Positions 1 through 7,553 of a DNA stretch of 8,824 nucleotides are shown here, piece after piece; the first letter of the stretch is position 1; every line of letters begins with the position of its first letter. The translations under genes and the position numbers were made by a program. This stretch comes from Chloroflexota bacterium (GTDB lineage Bacteria > Chloroflexota > Limnocylindria > Limnocylindrales > CSP1-4): assembly GCA_016200675.1 (NCBI GenBank), contig JACQEH010000218.1, positions 1 to 8,824 of the forward strand, given 5' to 3'. The notes under the pieces were generated by a model. That model saw only the letters and a list, made by a program, of their open reading frames with translations, made no database searches and had not been told where the DNA came from.

Positions 1-2
1 CC

Positions 3-734
3 CGGCGGGGCATCACGGTCATGACCAGCGCCCGCTTCGACGTCGCCTCGGTGAAGGCCGGCAAGGACGGCGTGAAGCTGACCGTGGGGCCGGAGGGCAA
101 GGAGGCGACGGAGATTGGGGCCGAGCTGCTCCTGGTCGCCACCGGCCGGGCGCCGAATGTCGAGGACATCGGCCTCGAGACCACGAAGGCCGAGCTCGAC
201 CGCGGCTTCATCAAGGTCGACGGCCGGATGCGGACGAAGGAGCCCCACCTGTACGCGATCGGGGACATCGTCGGCGGGCTGCTCCTCGCCCACACGGCGG
301 GCCACGAAGGCCTCGTGGCGGCCCATGTCATCGCCGGCGAGAAGGACGTCCACCCCATCGACTACGTCCAGCAGCCGCGGGCGACCTACTGCCGCCCCGA
401 GATCGCCTCGATCGGCCTGACGGAGCAGCAGTGCGAGGAGCGAGGGCTCCCCTACAAGGTCGGCAAGGTGCCCTTCCAGGCGATCGCCAAGGCCATCATC
501 GGCGGCGAGTACGAGGGCTTCGCGAAGGTCATCGGGCACCGGGACACGAACGACACGCTCGGCGTCCACCTCGTGGGTCCGCACGCCACCGATCTCGTGG
601 CCGAGGCGTCGCTCGCCTTCCAGCTCGACGCGACCCCGTGGGAGATCGGGGGCACGACGCATGCCCACCCGACCCTCGCCGAGATCATCGGCGAGGCCGC
701 CATGGCCGTCGACGGTCGGTCGATCAACTTCTGA
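3..734 (+). CDS. lpdA: Dihydrolipoyl dehydrogenase (E3), C-terminal part, 5' end cut by window edge
   Basis: This FAD-dependent enzyme reoxidises the dihydrolipoyl group of E2 with NAD+ and is the E3 subunit of 2-oxoacid dehydrogenase complexes. The reading frame is open to the first bases of the window, and an in-frame ATG at 21 lies inside the domain, so the true start is upstream. Visible parts are the LLLVATGRAPN segment closing the nucleotide-binding region, the FAD-contacting YAIGDI motif, and the whole dimerisation domain, beginning near PEIASIGLTEQQ. The catalytic His-Glu pair of the family lies in HAHPTLAE, with the His codon at 666-668 and the Glu codon at 681-683. The redox-active disulfide (CxxxxC) would be in the missing N-terminal part and cannot be checked. 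The gene ends 19 nt before E1 alpha, as expected for one operon. The family is confident. Mercuric or other disulfide reductases are less likely given the neighbours. Confidence 0.95.
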   Translation, partial: RRGITVMTSARFDVASVKAGKDGVKLTVGPEGKEATEIGAELLLVATGRAPNVEDIGLETTKAELDRGFIKVDGRMRTKEPHLYAIGDIVGGLLLAHTAGHEGLVAAHVIAGEKDVHPIDYVQQPRATYCRPEIASIGLTEQQCEERGLPYKVGKVPFQAIAKAIIGGEYEGFAKVIGHRDTNDTLGVHLVGPHATDLVAEASLAFQLDATPWEIGGTTHAHPTLAEIIGEAAMAVDGRSINF

Positions 735-739
735 TGCCC

Positions 740-743
740 GAGG
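740..743 (+). promoter_or_regulatory. Probable ribosome binding site for E1 alpha (GAGG)
   Basis: GAGG lies just after the E3 stop codon and 10 nt before the ATG at 754. It supports that start over the out-of-frame ATG at 734. Confidence 0.45.
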
Positions 744-753
744 CACGGATCCG

Positions 754-1860
754 ATGGCCGTGACCCGCACCACCGACTCCGGCCTTGCCGCCTCCGTCGG
801 CCTGACCGACGCCGACCTGGTCGCGATGTACCACAAGATCGCCCTCGCCCGGGCCGTCGACGAGCGGATGTGGATCCTGAACCGGGCGGGACGGATCCCG
901 TTCGTCATCAGCGGCCAGGGCCACGAGGGCGCCCAGGTCGGGATCGCCTGGCCGCTCGAGCGCAGGAAGGACTGGATCGCGCCCTTCTACCGCTCGATCG
1001 CCACCTGTCTGGCGTTCGGAATGACGGCCCAGGACATCCTCATGGCCCAGTACGCCAAGGCCAGCGATCCGTCCTCGGGTGGGCGCCAGATGCCGGGCCA
1101 CTACGGCAACGTCGAGAACAACCTCGTCTCACTGTCGTCGCCCGTGGCGACCCAGATGCTCCACGCGGTGGGGATCGCCCTGGCGGCCAAGATCCGGAAG
1201 ACCGGCCAGGTGGCGATGACGTCGATGGGCGAGGGAAGCTCCAACCAGGGCGACGTCCACGAGGGCCTCAACTTCGCGGCCATCCACAGGCTCCCGTTCA
1301 TCCTGGTCATCGAGAACAACGGCTACGCCATCAGCGTCCCGGCGGCCATGGAGCTGGCCACGCTCGACGTCGCCGACCGCGCCTCCGGCTACGGAATCCC
1401 CGGCGTCGTGGTCGACGGCTCGGACGTCCTGGCCTGCTACCGGGCCTCGAAGGAGGCGGTCGATCGAGCCCGGCGCGGCGACGGACCGACGCTCATCGAG
1501 GCCAAGGTCATCCGACTCACGGCCCACTCCTCAGACGACCAGCAGACGAAGTACCGGCCCGAGCAGGAGCTGGCGGAGCTCCCCAGCCACGACGCGCTTC
1601 CGCGCTTCCGCGATCAGCTCCGGGAGGCCGGCGTCCTCAGCGAGGCGCTCGAGGCCACGATTGCGGCCGAGATCAAGGCCGAGGTCGACGCGGCGACAGA
1701 CCACGCCGAGGCGGAGCCGGACCCGGATCCGTCGACGGCGATGCGCTGGGTCTTCGCGGAGGAGTGGCCGTCCGAGACGCCGCCGCCCTGGGGGCTGGGC
1801 AGCCACGGCATGGCCGGCCACGAGGGCGACACGTCGGCGGCCTCCGGCGCGGTCGACTGA
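754..1860 (+). CDS. bkdAA: 2-oxoacid (branched-chain) dehydrogenase E1 component, alpha subunit
   Basis: E1 alpha binds thiamine diphosphate and, with E1 beta, decarboxylates a 2-oxoacid and passes the acyl group to the E2 lipoyl arm. The 368-residue product has the ThDP/Mg motif as GEGSSNQGD (GEG at 159-161) ending at N188-N189. It also has GRQMPGHYG, the SSPVATQ segment and the conserved loop RLTAHSSDD with H258. GEG instead of GDG, SSPVATQ and YAISVP are features I associate with Bacillus-type branched-chain keto acid dehydrogenases. That is why I prefer this name to PdhA, although pyruvate use is not excluded. The start at 754 has a GAGG upstream and gives a normal N-terminus. The C-terminus is somewhat extended after the MRWVFAEE region and is acidic and Gly/Ala-rich. 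The stop codon overlaps the E1 beta start by one base (TGATG), suggesting coupled translation of the two partners. Confidence 0.93.
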   Translation: MAVTRTTDSGLAASVGLTDADLVAMYHKIALARAVDERMWILNRAGRIPFVISGQGHEGAQVGIAWPLERRKDWIAPFYRSIATCLAFGMTAQDILMAQYAKASDPSSGGRQMPGHYGNVENNLVSLSSPVATQMLHAVGIALAAKIRKTGQVAMTSMGEGSSNQGDVHEGLNFAAIHRLPFILVIENNGYAISVPAAMELATLDVADRASGYGIPGVVVDGSDVLACYRASKEAVDRARRGDGPTLIEAKVIRLTAHSSDDQQTKYRPEQELAELPSHDALPRFRDQLREAGVLSEALEATIAAEIKAEVDAATDHAEAEPDPDPSTAMRWVFAEEWPSETPPPWGLGSHGMAGHEGDTSAASGAVD

Positions 1861-2843
1861 TGGCCCTCAAGACCTTCATCGAGGCCATCCGCGAGACCCT
1901 CGTCGAGGAGATGCGACGCGACCCCTCGATCATCGTCCTGGGCGAGGACGTCGGTAAGAAGGGCGGCGTCTTTCTGGCCACCGACGGCCTGTGGGCCGAG
2001 TTCGGCGACGACCGGGTCATCGACACGCCGCTGACCGAATCACTCATCGTCGGCGCCTCGATCGGGGCGGCCATGAACGGCATCCGACCGGTCGCCGAGA
2101 TCCAGTTCGCCGACTTCATCTTCCCGGCCTTCAACCAGATCCTGTCGGAAGCCTCGCGGATGCGCTATCGCTCGAACAACGGGTTCGGCGTGCCGATGAC
2201 GATCCGGGCGCCGTACGGCGGGGGCGTCCATGGCGCGCTCTACCACTCCCAGTCGGTAGAGGCCTTCTTCACCCACATCCCCGGCCTCAAGGTCGTCATC
2301 CCGTCCACCCCCTACGACGCCAAGGGCCTCCTGCGCTCCGCCATCCGCGACGACGACCCCGTCCTCTTCTTCGAGCACAAGAAGATGTACCGCTCCGTTC
2401 GCGGCGACGTCCCCGACACCGACTACACCATCCCGCTGGGGCGGGCGGCCGTCACCCACGCCGGCACCCGGATGACGATCGTGGCCTACGGCCTCATGGC
2501 CCATTACGCCCTCGAGGCCGCTGATGTCGTGGCGGAGGAGGGGATCAGCGTCGAGGTCGTCGACCTCCGGACCCTCCGGCCGATCGACAAGGAGGCGGTC
2601 CTCAACTCCGTCCGCAAGACCGGCAAGTGCCTGATCGTCTACGAGGACAACCGCTTTGGTGGCTACGGGGCCGAGGTCGCCGCCATCGTCGCCGAGGAGG
2701 CCTTCGACTACCTCGACGGGCCGGTCACCCGGATCGCCGGGCCCGACGTCCCGGGGGTGCCGTACAACCACGTCCTCGAGGACTGGTTCATGGTCAACCC
2801 GGAGAAGATCGCGGACGGCATTCGGAAGCTCGCCGCCTACTGA
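1860..2843 (+). CDS. bkdAB: 2-oxoacid (branched-chain) dehydrogenase E1 component, beta subunit
   Basis: E1 beta completes the ThDP active site of the E1 heterotetramer and supplies the binding surface for E2. The 327-residue product is full length for the family. It shows LGEDVGKKGGVF (from residue 27) and DTPLTES, in which E60 should be the glutamate that contacts the ThDP aminopyrimidine. It also shows EIQFADFI, RAPYGGGVHGALYHSQS with the conserved H129, and PSTPYDAKGLL. The transketolase C-terminal domain follows, with VVDLRTLRPID near residues 235-245. GGGVHGALYHSQS and STPYDAKGLL match branched-chain-type E1 beta well. The start overlaps the E1 alpha stop by one base. The next gene begins 5 nt after the stop and is a lipoprotein rather than E2, which is unusual. 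I am very sure of the family and fairly sure of the substrate class. Confidence 0.95.
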   Translation: MALKTFIEAIRETLVEEMRRDPSIIVLGEDVGKKGGVFLATDGLWAEFGDDRVIDTPLTESLIVGASIGAAMNGIRPVAEIQFADFIFPAFNQILSEASRMRYRSNNGFGVPMTIRAPYGGGVHGALYHSQSVEAFFTHIPGLKVVIPSTPYDAKGLLRSAIRDDDPVLFFEHKKMYRSVRGDVPDTDYTIPLGRAAVTHAGTRMTIVAYGLMAHYALEAADVVAEEGISVEVVDLRTLRPIDKEAVLNSVRKTGKCLIVYEDNRFGGYGAEVAAIVAEEAFDYLDGPVTRIAGPDVPGVPYNHVLEDWFMVNPEKIADGIRKLAAY

Positions 2844-2848
2844 TCCCG

Positions 2849-4663
2849 ATGCGGGTGGCATCGTCCGTCGTCACATCGCTCCTGTCACGGCGTCTGCCCA
2901 GCATGCACCGACCGGCGACCGCGCACGGAGCCTCGATTGCCCTCCTTGTCTCACTCCTCGCGGCGGCCTGCGGCGGCACCGACACCCCGTCGGCCTCGCC
3001 AGCCTCGACGCCGAGCCCGGAGCCGACGACGTCCGCCCTCCCGGCGACCCCGGCAGCGAGCCCGTCGCCCACGGCCACGCCGCCCCCGATCGTCCACGAC
3101 CTGTCGATCTACTCGCTGCCCCAGGTTGACGACCTCTTCCGGGGTGCACGGGTGGCCTCGATGGCCGGTGGCCGTGCCGGTGCTGTGATCCTCGGCACCG
3201 ATATCGCGAGCGGCGCCCTCGTCTCCTGGACCTCGGCCGACGGCGACGGCTGGCAGCGCCACTGGCTGCCCGGCTCGACCTTCGGTGGCGGCAGCCCGGA
3301 GAAGGTGGTGGGCGGCGACTTCGGCTACCTCGCGGTCGGCTGGCGGGTCCGCGGGCTCGAGCTCGTCGATGCCCTCTGGCTGTCGCGGGACGGCATCACC
3401 TGGCAGCCGGTGCCCGTCGACGCGATGCCCGAAGGCCCGATCACGGGCCTCACCGCCGGACCGGCCGGCATCGAGGTCGCCGTCTCGACCGCGGACGGCG
3501 CCACAGTCGTTGCCAACTCGAGCGACGGCGGCAGTTGGCGAAGGTCCCGTCTCCCGGGTCTCGACGTCGGCCCCAAGGGGCTCGTTGCCCTCCCTGACGG
3601 GTTCATGATTCTCGGGTCCATCAAGAGCGTGGACACGAGCGGCAACACGATGACCCGCCGGATGGCCTGGCGATCCGAGGATGGGATCGCATGGACCGGC
3701 AACATCGATCTATCGAATGCCATCTACGGTTTGCCGGACGGGATCGAGACCTGGGTGGCCAGCCCCTATGGCCTGGCCGGTTCGGGTGCCGGCGGTGGAG
3801 TCACGCTGGTGACGGCCGCGGATGTCCGGTTCCTGCCGCTGGCTCCGACGACGTACGGGCGAGCGGTCGGCGGACCCGCAGCCCTCCTGTGGGTCGCCGG
3901 CGCCTCTCTCGACGGCGCCTGCGCCGCAGCGTGGCAGTTCGACGGGAAGGGCTGGATCCAGCTCGACAACGTTGCGGGCGGCCTCGGCTGCCTTGACGCC
4001 ACCACTCCCGTCGTGGTCGGATCGGCCGCCGTCGACGGTGGCGCCGTGGTGTACGGGCTCCTCGGCCCGGACTTCAAGCGCGTGGCCTGGCTCGTCCGCG
4101 CATCCGGACAGCCTCCGCGCGGAACGGCGGCGGGCGGACCGGTTCCGAACGCGCCCGGGGCATCGATCCCCGACCCGCTGGCGGTGACCATCGGCCACCC
4201 CTCCAGCTGCCCATCGAGACCCACGACGGTCGCCGCCATGATCGAGCTTGACCCGGCCCTGGCGGTCGGCTGCTTCGGGAGCGACCCGCTTTCGTTCCGG
4301 GCCTGGGTGGTCGATCCGGGCGAGGGGTACGGGGGCACCTGTGGGCAGTTCACGCCTCGGTGGATCCTCGAGTGCGTGCTTCCGGACTACCTCCTCTCCG
4401 GGGGCGTCGACACGAACGCGGTCGGTCGCGGGATGCTCCACGCGATGCGATCGCCGACGGCCAGCGGCGACCTGACCGGGGTGGGGCGCTGGGTCCAGGT
4501 CACCGGGCACTTCGACGATCCCGTCTCGCCGACCTGCCGCTTCGGCGGCGGCGACAGCGGACCGACGATCGGCTTCGAGCCCGAACGGCCTCGCGCCGAG
4601 GCGGTCCTCGACTGCCGGAAGGTCTTCGTCGTGAGCCGCCTCCGGAACACTTCGGCCCCCTGA
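2849..4663 (+). CDS. Predicted secreted lipoprotein with Asp-box-like repeats
   Basis: I do not recognise a named family. The 604-residue product has a hydrophobic stretch ending in LLAAAC, a likely lipobox with Cys41. A Ser/Thr/Pro/Ala-rich linker of about 35 residues follows, typical of a tether outside the membrane. The body has four S-x-D-G-x-x-W-like elements ending at W135, W185, W230 and W282, about 45-52 residues apart. These look like Asp-box (BNR) hairpins of a beta-propeller. The C-terminal part has a WVQVTGHFDDP segment (W548 to P558) near TCR. Eight cysteines follow the lipobox, an even number compatible with disulfides outside the cytoplasm. An alternative ATG at 2903 would give a compact 22-residue signal peptide and the same mature protein. 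Neither start has a clear Shine-Dalgarno site. The gene lies between E1 beta (5-nt gap) and E2, so it is probably co-transcribed with them, but no link to the dehydrogenase can be read from its sequence. Confidence 0.85.
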   Translation: MRVASSVVTSLLSRRLPSMHRPATAHGASIALLVSLLAAACGGTDTPSASPASTPSPEPTTSALPATPAASPSPTATPPPIVHDLSIYSLPQVDDLFRGARVASMAGGRAGAVILGTDIASGALVSWTSADGDGWQRHWLPGSTFGGGSPEKVVGGDFGYLAVGWRVRGLELVDALWLSRDGITWQPVPVDAMPEGPITGLTAGPAGIEVAVSTADGATVVANSSDGGSWRRSRLPGLDVGPKGLVALPDGFMILGSIKSVDTSGNTMTRRMAWRSEDGIAWTGNIDLSNAIYGLPDGIETWVASPYGLAGSGAGGGVTLVTAADVRFLPLAPTTYGRAVGGPAALLWVAGASLDGACAAAWQFDGKGWIQLDNVAGGLGCLDATTPVVVGSAAVDGGAVVYGLLGPDFKRVAWLVRASGQPPRGTAAGGPVPNAPGASIPDPLAVTIGHPSSCPSRPTTVAAMIELDPALAVGCFGSDPLSFRAWVVDPGEGYGGTCGQFTPRWILECVLPDYLLSGGVDTNAVGRGMLHAMRSPTASGDLTGVGRWVQVTGHFDDPVSPTCRFGGGDSGPTIGFEPERPRAEAVLDCRKVFVVSRLRNTSAP

Positions 4664-4668
4664 GGCGA

Positions 4669-4687
4669 CGCATCCGCCGAGGATGCG
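4669..4687 (+). terminator. Hairpin just downstream of the lipoprotein gene, possible weak terminator
   Basis: CGCATCC and GGATGCG form a perfect 7-bp stem around a 5-nt GCCGA loop, starting 6 nt after the lipoprotein stop. No T-tract follows, so it is not a classical intrinsic terminator. It could attenuate readthrough or protect an mRNA end. Confidence 0.4.
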
Positions 4688-4693
4688 CGACAC

Positions 4694-4699
4694 TAGGCT
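4694..4699 (+). promoter_or_regulatory. Possible -10 element (TAGGCT) for an internal bkdB-lipA promoter
   Basis: TAGGCT fits the TAnnnT pattern common in high-GC bacteria and lies about 50 nt before the E2 start, after the hairpin. No recognisable TTGACA-like -35 hexamer sits 16-18 nt upstream, so this is tentative. Confidence 0.25.
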
Positions 4700-4735
4700 C
4701 GAAGACCGCACGGTGCGAAGCCCGTCGCGCCTCAC

Positions 4736-4742
4736 GGAGGGA
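4736..4742 (+). promoter_or_regulatory. Ribosome binding site for E2 (GGAGGGA)
   Basis: GGAGGGA is the best Shine-Dalgarno match seen in the window. Its GGAGG core ends 10 nt before the GTG at 4751, which decides that start over the internal ATG at 4766. Confidence 0.75.
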
Positions 4743-4750
4743 CCGACCCA

Positions 4751-6256
4751 GTGGTCAAGGTGACGATGCCCCAGCTCGGTGAGAGCGTCGCCGAGGGGAC
4801 GATCGGGAAGTGGCTCAAGAAGCCCGGCGATCACGTCGACAAGTACGAGCCGCTCCTCGAGGTCATCACCGACAAGGTCAATGCCGAGGTGCCGTCGCCG
4901 TACGAAGGCGTCTTGACGGAGATCCTCGTCGAGGAGGGGGCCACCGTCCCGAACAACGCCGAGATCGCGGTGATCGACGAGGGCGCGGGCGTCACGGCCA
5001 CCGCGCCGTCCACGCCGGTGGCCGATCCCGCACCCGCGACCTCGTCCGCGGCCGTGGCCGCGTCCGCCCCGCCGGCGCCCGGTGCCGCCACCCCGGCCCC
5101 GGCGACGGCCCCACCAGCGGCAGGGCCAGCGGCTCCGGTCGCGGCTGCCACCGCCGCCCCGAGCCCGGTCGCAACCGCCGCGGCCGCTCCGTCCCACGGT
5201 CCCGCCGGGTCCGACGAGCGCGCGCTCCACGAGCTCCCGGGGAGCTCCGATGCGCGCATGACGCCGGCCGTTCGGCGACTCCTCCGCGAGCATGGCCTCG
5301 AGCCGGCGATGATCGTCGGGACCGGTGGTGGTGGCCGGATCACCCGCGAGGATGTCGGCGACTTCGTCGAATCGCAGCGGACCGGGGCGCCCGTCGGGGC
5401 CCAGGATGCTGCCGGCCGTCCGGCCGGTGGTGACCGGGTCGGGCCAGCGGTGGCCGCGTCCGCACTCACGAAGCCGCGCTCGACCCCGGCCGTGGCGGGC
5501 TCGGCGATGGCGGCCTCGGCCGGCCAGGGGATCGAGTTCCCGGCCGGCGCGGACGAGGTCCTCGTGCCGATGACCCAGATGCGGAAGGGCATCGCGGCCC
5601 AGATGACCCGGGCCCTCCTCGTGCCCCATGCGTACGTCCAGATGGAGGTCGATGTCTCCAGCCTCGTCAGGCTTCGCGACCGGGCGAAGAAGGACTACCA
5701 GGCGCGCGAGGGACTGCCCCTGAGCTTCGTCCCGTTCGTCGTCAAGGCGTCGGCCGAGGCGCTGAAGAAGAGCCTGACCTTCAACGCCCACTGGACCGAG
5801 CAGGGTCTGCTGGCCAAGCGGCGGATCAACATCGGCATCGCTGTCGCGGTCGACGGCGGGCTCATCGTGCCGGTCGTCCGGGATGTCGACGGGCTGTCGA
5901 TCAGCGGCCTCAACAAGGCCATCGCCGACGTCAGCGAGCGCGCCCGCGCGGGCAAGCTCCGGGTGGACGACTTCGGCGGCGGAACCTTCACCGTCGACAA
6001 CACCGGCTGGCTCGGCACGAACATGGTCATGCCGATCATCAACGTTCCCGAGGTCGGGATCGTCACGATGGACCGGATCACGAAGCGGGCCGTCGTCGTG
6101 GAGACGCCCGAGGGCGACGTCATCGCCATCCGGCCGATCATGAACATGGTCCTCGGCGTCGACCATCGGGCGAACGACGGCGCGGGCGGGGCGGGCCTGC
6201 TCCGCGACATCAAGGCCTGGCTCGAAGGCGTCGGGCCGGACACCGCGATCTACTAG
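4751..6256 (+). CDS. bkdB: Dihydrolipoyl acyltransferase (E2) of 2-oxoacid dehydrogenase complex
   Basis: E2 forms the core of the complex, carries the acyl group on lipoyl-lysine and transfers it to coenzyme A. The 501-residue product starts with GTG, supported by a strong Shine-Dalgarno site. Residues 1-78 are one lipoyl domain, with the lipoylated lysine predicted as K42 in VITDKVNAEV. A long Ala/Pro-rich flexible linker follows (about 80-160). Next come a peripheral subunit-binding domain (about 170-206, MTPAVRRLLREHG to GRITREDV), a second linker, and the catalytic domain from about 270. The active-site motif DHRANDG has H472 and D476. GGTFTVDNTGWLG and PIINVPE resemble branched-chain-type E2 proteins such as Bacillus BkdB, but acetyl or other acyl specificity cannot be excluded. 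LipA follows 14 nt downstream. An 87-nt gap and a hairpin separate the gene from the preceding lipoprotein, so it may have its own promoter. Confidence 0.95.
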   Translation: MVKVTMPQLGESVAEGTIGKWLKKPGDHVDKYEPLLEVITDKVNAEVPSPYEGVLTEILVEEGATVPNNAEIAVIDEGAGVTATAPSTPVADPAPATSSAAVAASAPPAPGAATPAPATAPPAAGPAAPVAAATAAPSPVATAAAAPSHGPAGSDERALHELPGSSDARMTPAVRRLLREHGLEPAMIVGTGGGGRITREDVGDFVESQRTGAPVGAQDAAGRPAGGDRVGPAVAASALTKPRSTPAVAGSAMAASAGQGIEFPAGADEVLVPMTQMRKGIAAQMTRALLVPHAYVQMEVDVSSLVRLRDRAKKDYQAREGLPLSFVPFVVKASAEALKKSLTFNAHWTEQGLLAKRRINIGIAVAVDGGLIVPVVRDVDGLSISGLNKAIADVSERARAGKLRVDDFGGGTFTVDNTGWLGTNMVMPIINVPEVGIVTMDRITKRAVVVETPEGDVIAIRPIMNMVLGVDHRANDGAGGAGLLRDIKAWLEGVGPDTAIY

Positions 6257-6270
6257 CCGGTTCAGGCCCG

Positions 6271-7332
6271 ATGTCACGCGAGCTCCCGATGTTCCAGCCT
6301 CCCGACGGTGGGCACCGGCATGGGCGCGCGGAGCCGATCTCGATCGCGATGGGCGGTGGCGGTCTGGTGGGGCTGCCGGCAACCGACGGGTCGGCGGCGC
6401 TGCGCCGCCATCCCGACTGGATCAAGGCCAGGATCCCCGCCGGTGAGACGTACCAGGACCTCAAGCGGCTCCTCCGCGGCCTCAACCTCAACACCGTCTG
6501 CGAGGAGGCCCACTGCCCCAACATCGGGGAGTGCTGGGATCAGCGAACTGCCACCATCATGATCCTCGGCGATACCTGCACCCGGGCCTGCGGCTTCTGC
6601 AACGTCAAGACCGGCAAGCCCACCTGGTTCGACGACGACGAGCCGCGACGGGTCGCCGAGGCCCTGGAGGGTCTCGGGCTGGAGCACGTGGTGGTCACCT
6701 CCGTCGCCCGCGACGACCTCCCCGACGGCGGCGCGTCGGTCTTCGCCGCGACCATCCGGCAGCTCCGCTCGAGGATCCCAGGGATGGGCGTGGAGGTCCT
6801 GATCCCGGACTTCAATGGCGAGGAGGCGCCCCTGCGCGCGGTCATGGAGGCCGGCCCCGACATCCTCAACCACAACCTCGAAACGGTGCGGCGGCTCCAG
6901 AAGCCCGTGCGCAAGCGGGCGAGGTGGGATCGGACGCTGGGCGTCCTCGAGCGGGCGAAGGCCTACGCCGCCGAGTACGGCCACGACGTGCACACGAAGA
7001 GCTCGCTCATGGTCGGCCTCGGCGAGACGCGCGTCGAGCTGACCGAGGCCTTCGAGGCCCTGCGCGAGGTCGACTGCGACATCCTGACGATCGGCCAGTA
7101 CCTCCGGCCCTCGCTCAAGCACCTGCCGCTCGAGCGCTACTACCATCCCGACGAGTTCGCCGAGATGAAGGCCGAGGCGCTGGCGCTGGGCTTCCGGCAC
7201 GTCGAGTCCGGGCCGCTCGTCCGCTCCAGCTACCACGCCCGGGACCAGGTCCCTGGCGCCGAACTCAAGGCCCTCCGCCGCCGCCAGGCCACGCTCGACG
7301 CCGACGGCCGCGTCATCCCGCTGGCTGGCTGA
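6271..7332 (+). CDS. lipA: Lipoyl synthase (radical SAM)
   Basis: LipA inserts two sulfur atoms into the protein-bound octanoyl chain on E2-type lipoyl domains, completing the lipoyl cofactor. The 353-residue product has the auxiliary-cluster cysteines C77, C82 and C88 (CxxxxCxxxxxC), followed by the radical SAM motif C103, C107, C110 (CTRACGFC). It also has the C-terminal RSSY motif (318-321), whose serine ligates the auxiliary cluster in this family. VTSVARDDLPDGG and HNLETV are also typical. The first 45 or so residues are not conserved-looking and contain a Gly run, so the start is uncertain. ATGs at 6289 and 6349 are in frame, the latter giving 327 residues, and none has a good Shine-Dalgarno site. 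I keep 6271 because it is 14 nt after the E2 stop. The stop codon overlaps a downstream ATG (TGATG). No octanoyltransferase gene (lipB/lipM) is in the window. Confidence 0.96.
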   Translation: MSRELPMFQPPDGGHRHGRAEPISIAMGGGGLVGLPATDGSAALRRHPDWIKARIPAGETYQDLKRLLRGLNLNTVCEEAHCPNIGECWDQRTATIMILGDTCTRACGFCNVKTGKPTWFDDDEPRRVAEALEGLGLEHVVVTSVARDDLPDGGASVFAATIRQLRSRIPGMGVEVLIPDFNGEEAPLRAVMEAGPDILNHNLETVRRLQKPVRKRARWDRTLGVLERAKAYAAEYGHDVHTKSSLMVGLGETRVELTEAFEALREVDCDILTIGQYLRPSLKHLPLERYYHPDEFAEMKAEALALGFRHVESGPLVRSSYHARDQVPGAELKALRRRQATLDADGRVIPLAG

Positions 7333-7370
7333 TGACGCTCCACGCGAACCATCTCCCGCTCGCAGGCTGA
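7332..7370 (+). other. 12-codon mini-ORF overlapping the lipA stop
   Basis: An ATG overlaps the lipA TGA by one base and opens a 12-residue frame (MTLHANHLPLAG) that ends at 7370. It could be a coupled leader-like peptide, the relic of a lost downstream gene, or chance. The last four residues (PLAG) repeat those of LipA. Nothing recognisable continues after the stop. Confidence 0.2.
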
Positions 7371-7497
7371 CCGCACGCCCCGCCAGTGGCGCGACAGTCC
7401 AGCTGGTGATGGGATCTCCGCTCGCCGTTGGCATGCGAGTCCACCCGGGCTGGCCAAAATCGGGGCGCCCGACGCTCTGGCGACTTCCTACGGGCGT

Positions 7498-7527
7498 GTC
7501 GAGCCAGTAGTTGAGGCATTGCTCGAC
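7498..7527. repeat. 7-bp inverted repeat with 16-nt spacer
   Basis: GTCGAGC (7498-7504) and GCTCGAC (7521-7527) are exact reverse complements. With two G-T pairs and one C-G pair the stem can extend to 7495-7530. In RNA it would form a hairpin about 165 nt after the lipA stop. It may be a U-less terminator or a protein site. Confidence 0.5.
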
Positions 7528-7553
7528 GTGGACTGGACCACGAAGCCAGCGAA

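Noticed and set aside
21..734. Full-length gene starting at the ATG at 21
   Set aside because: The frame is open to the window edge and the ATG sits inside a conserved dihydrolipoyl dehydrogenase domain, so this is a truncated view of a longer gene.
2627..2848. Upstream extension of the lipoprotein frame to 2627
   Set aside because: It would overlap E1 beta by over 200 bp in another frame and bury the signal peptide. Starts at 2849 or 2903 place it near the N-terminus.
3710..6382. An 890-codon open frame on the minus strand opposite the lipoprotein and E2 genes
   Set aside because: It lies antisense to well-supported genes, shows no recognisable domain, and has the Arg/Gly/Asp/Ala-rich composition expected when high-GC codons are read in a shadow frame.
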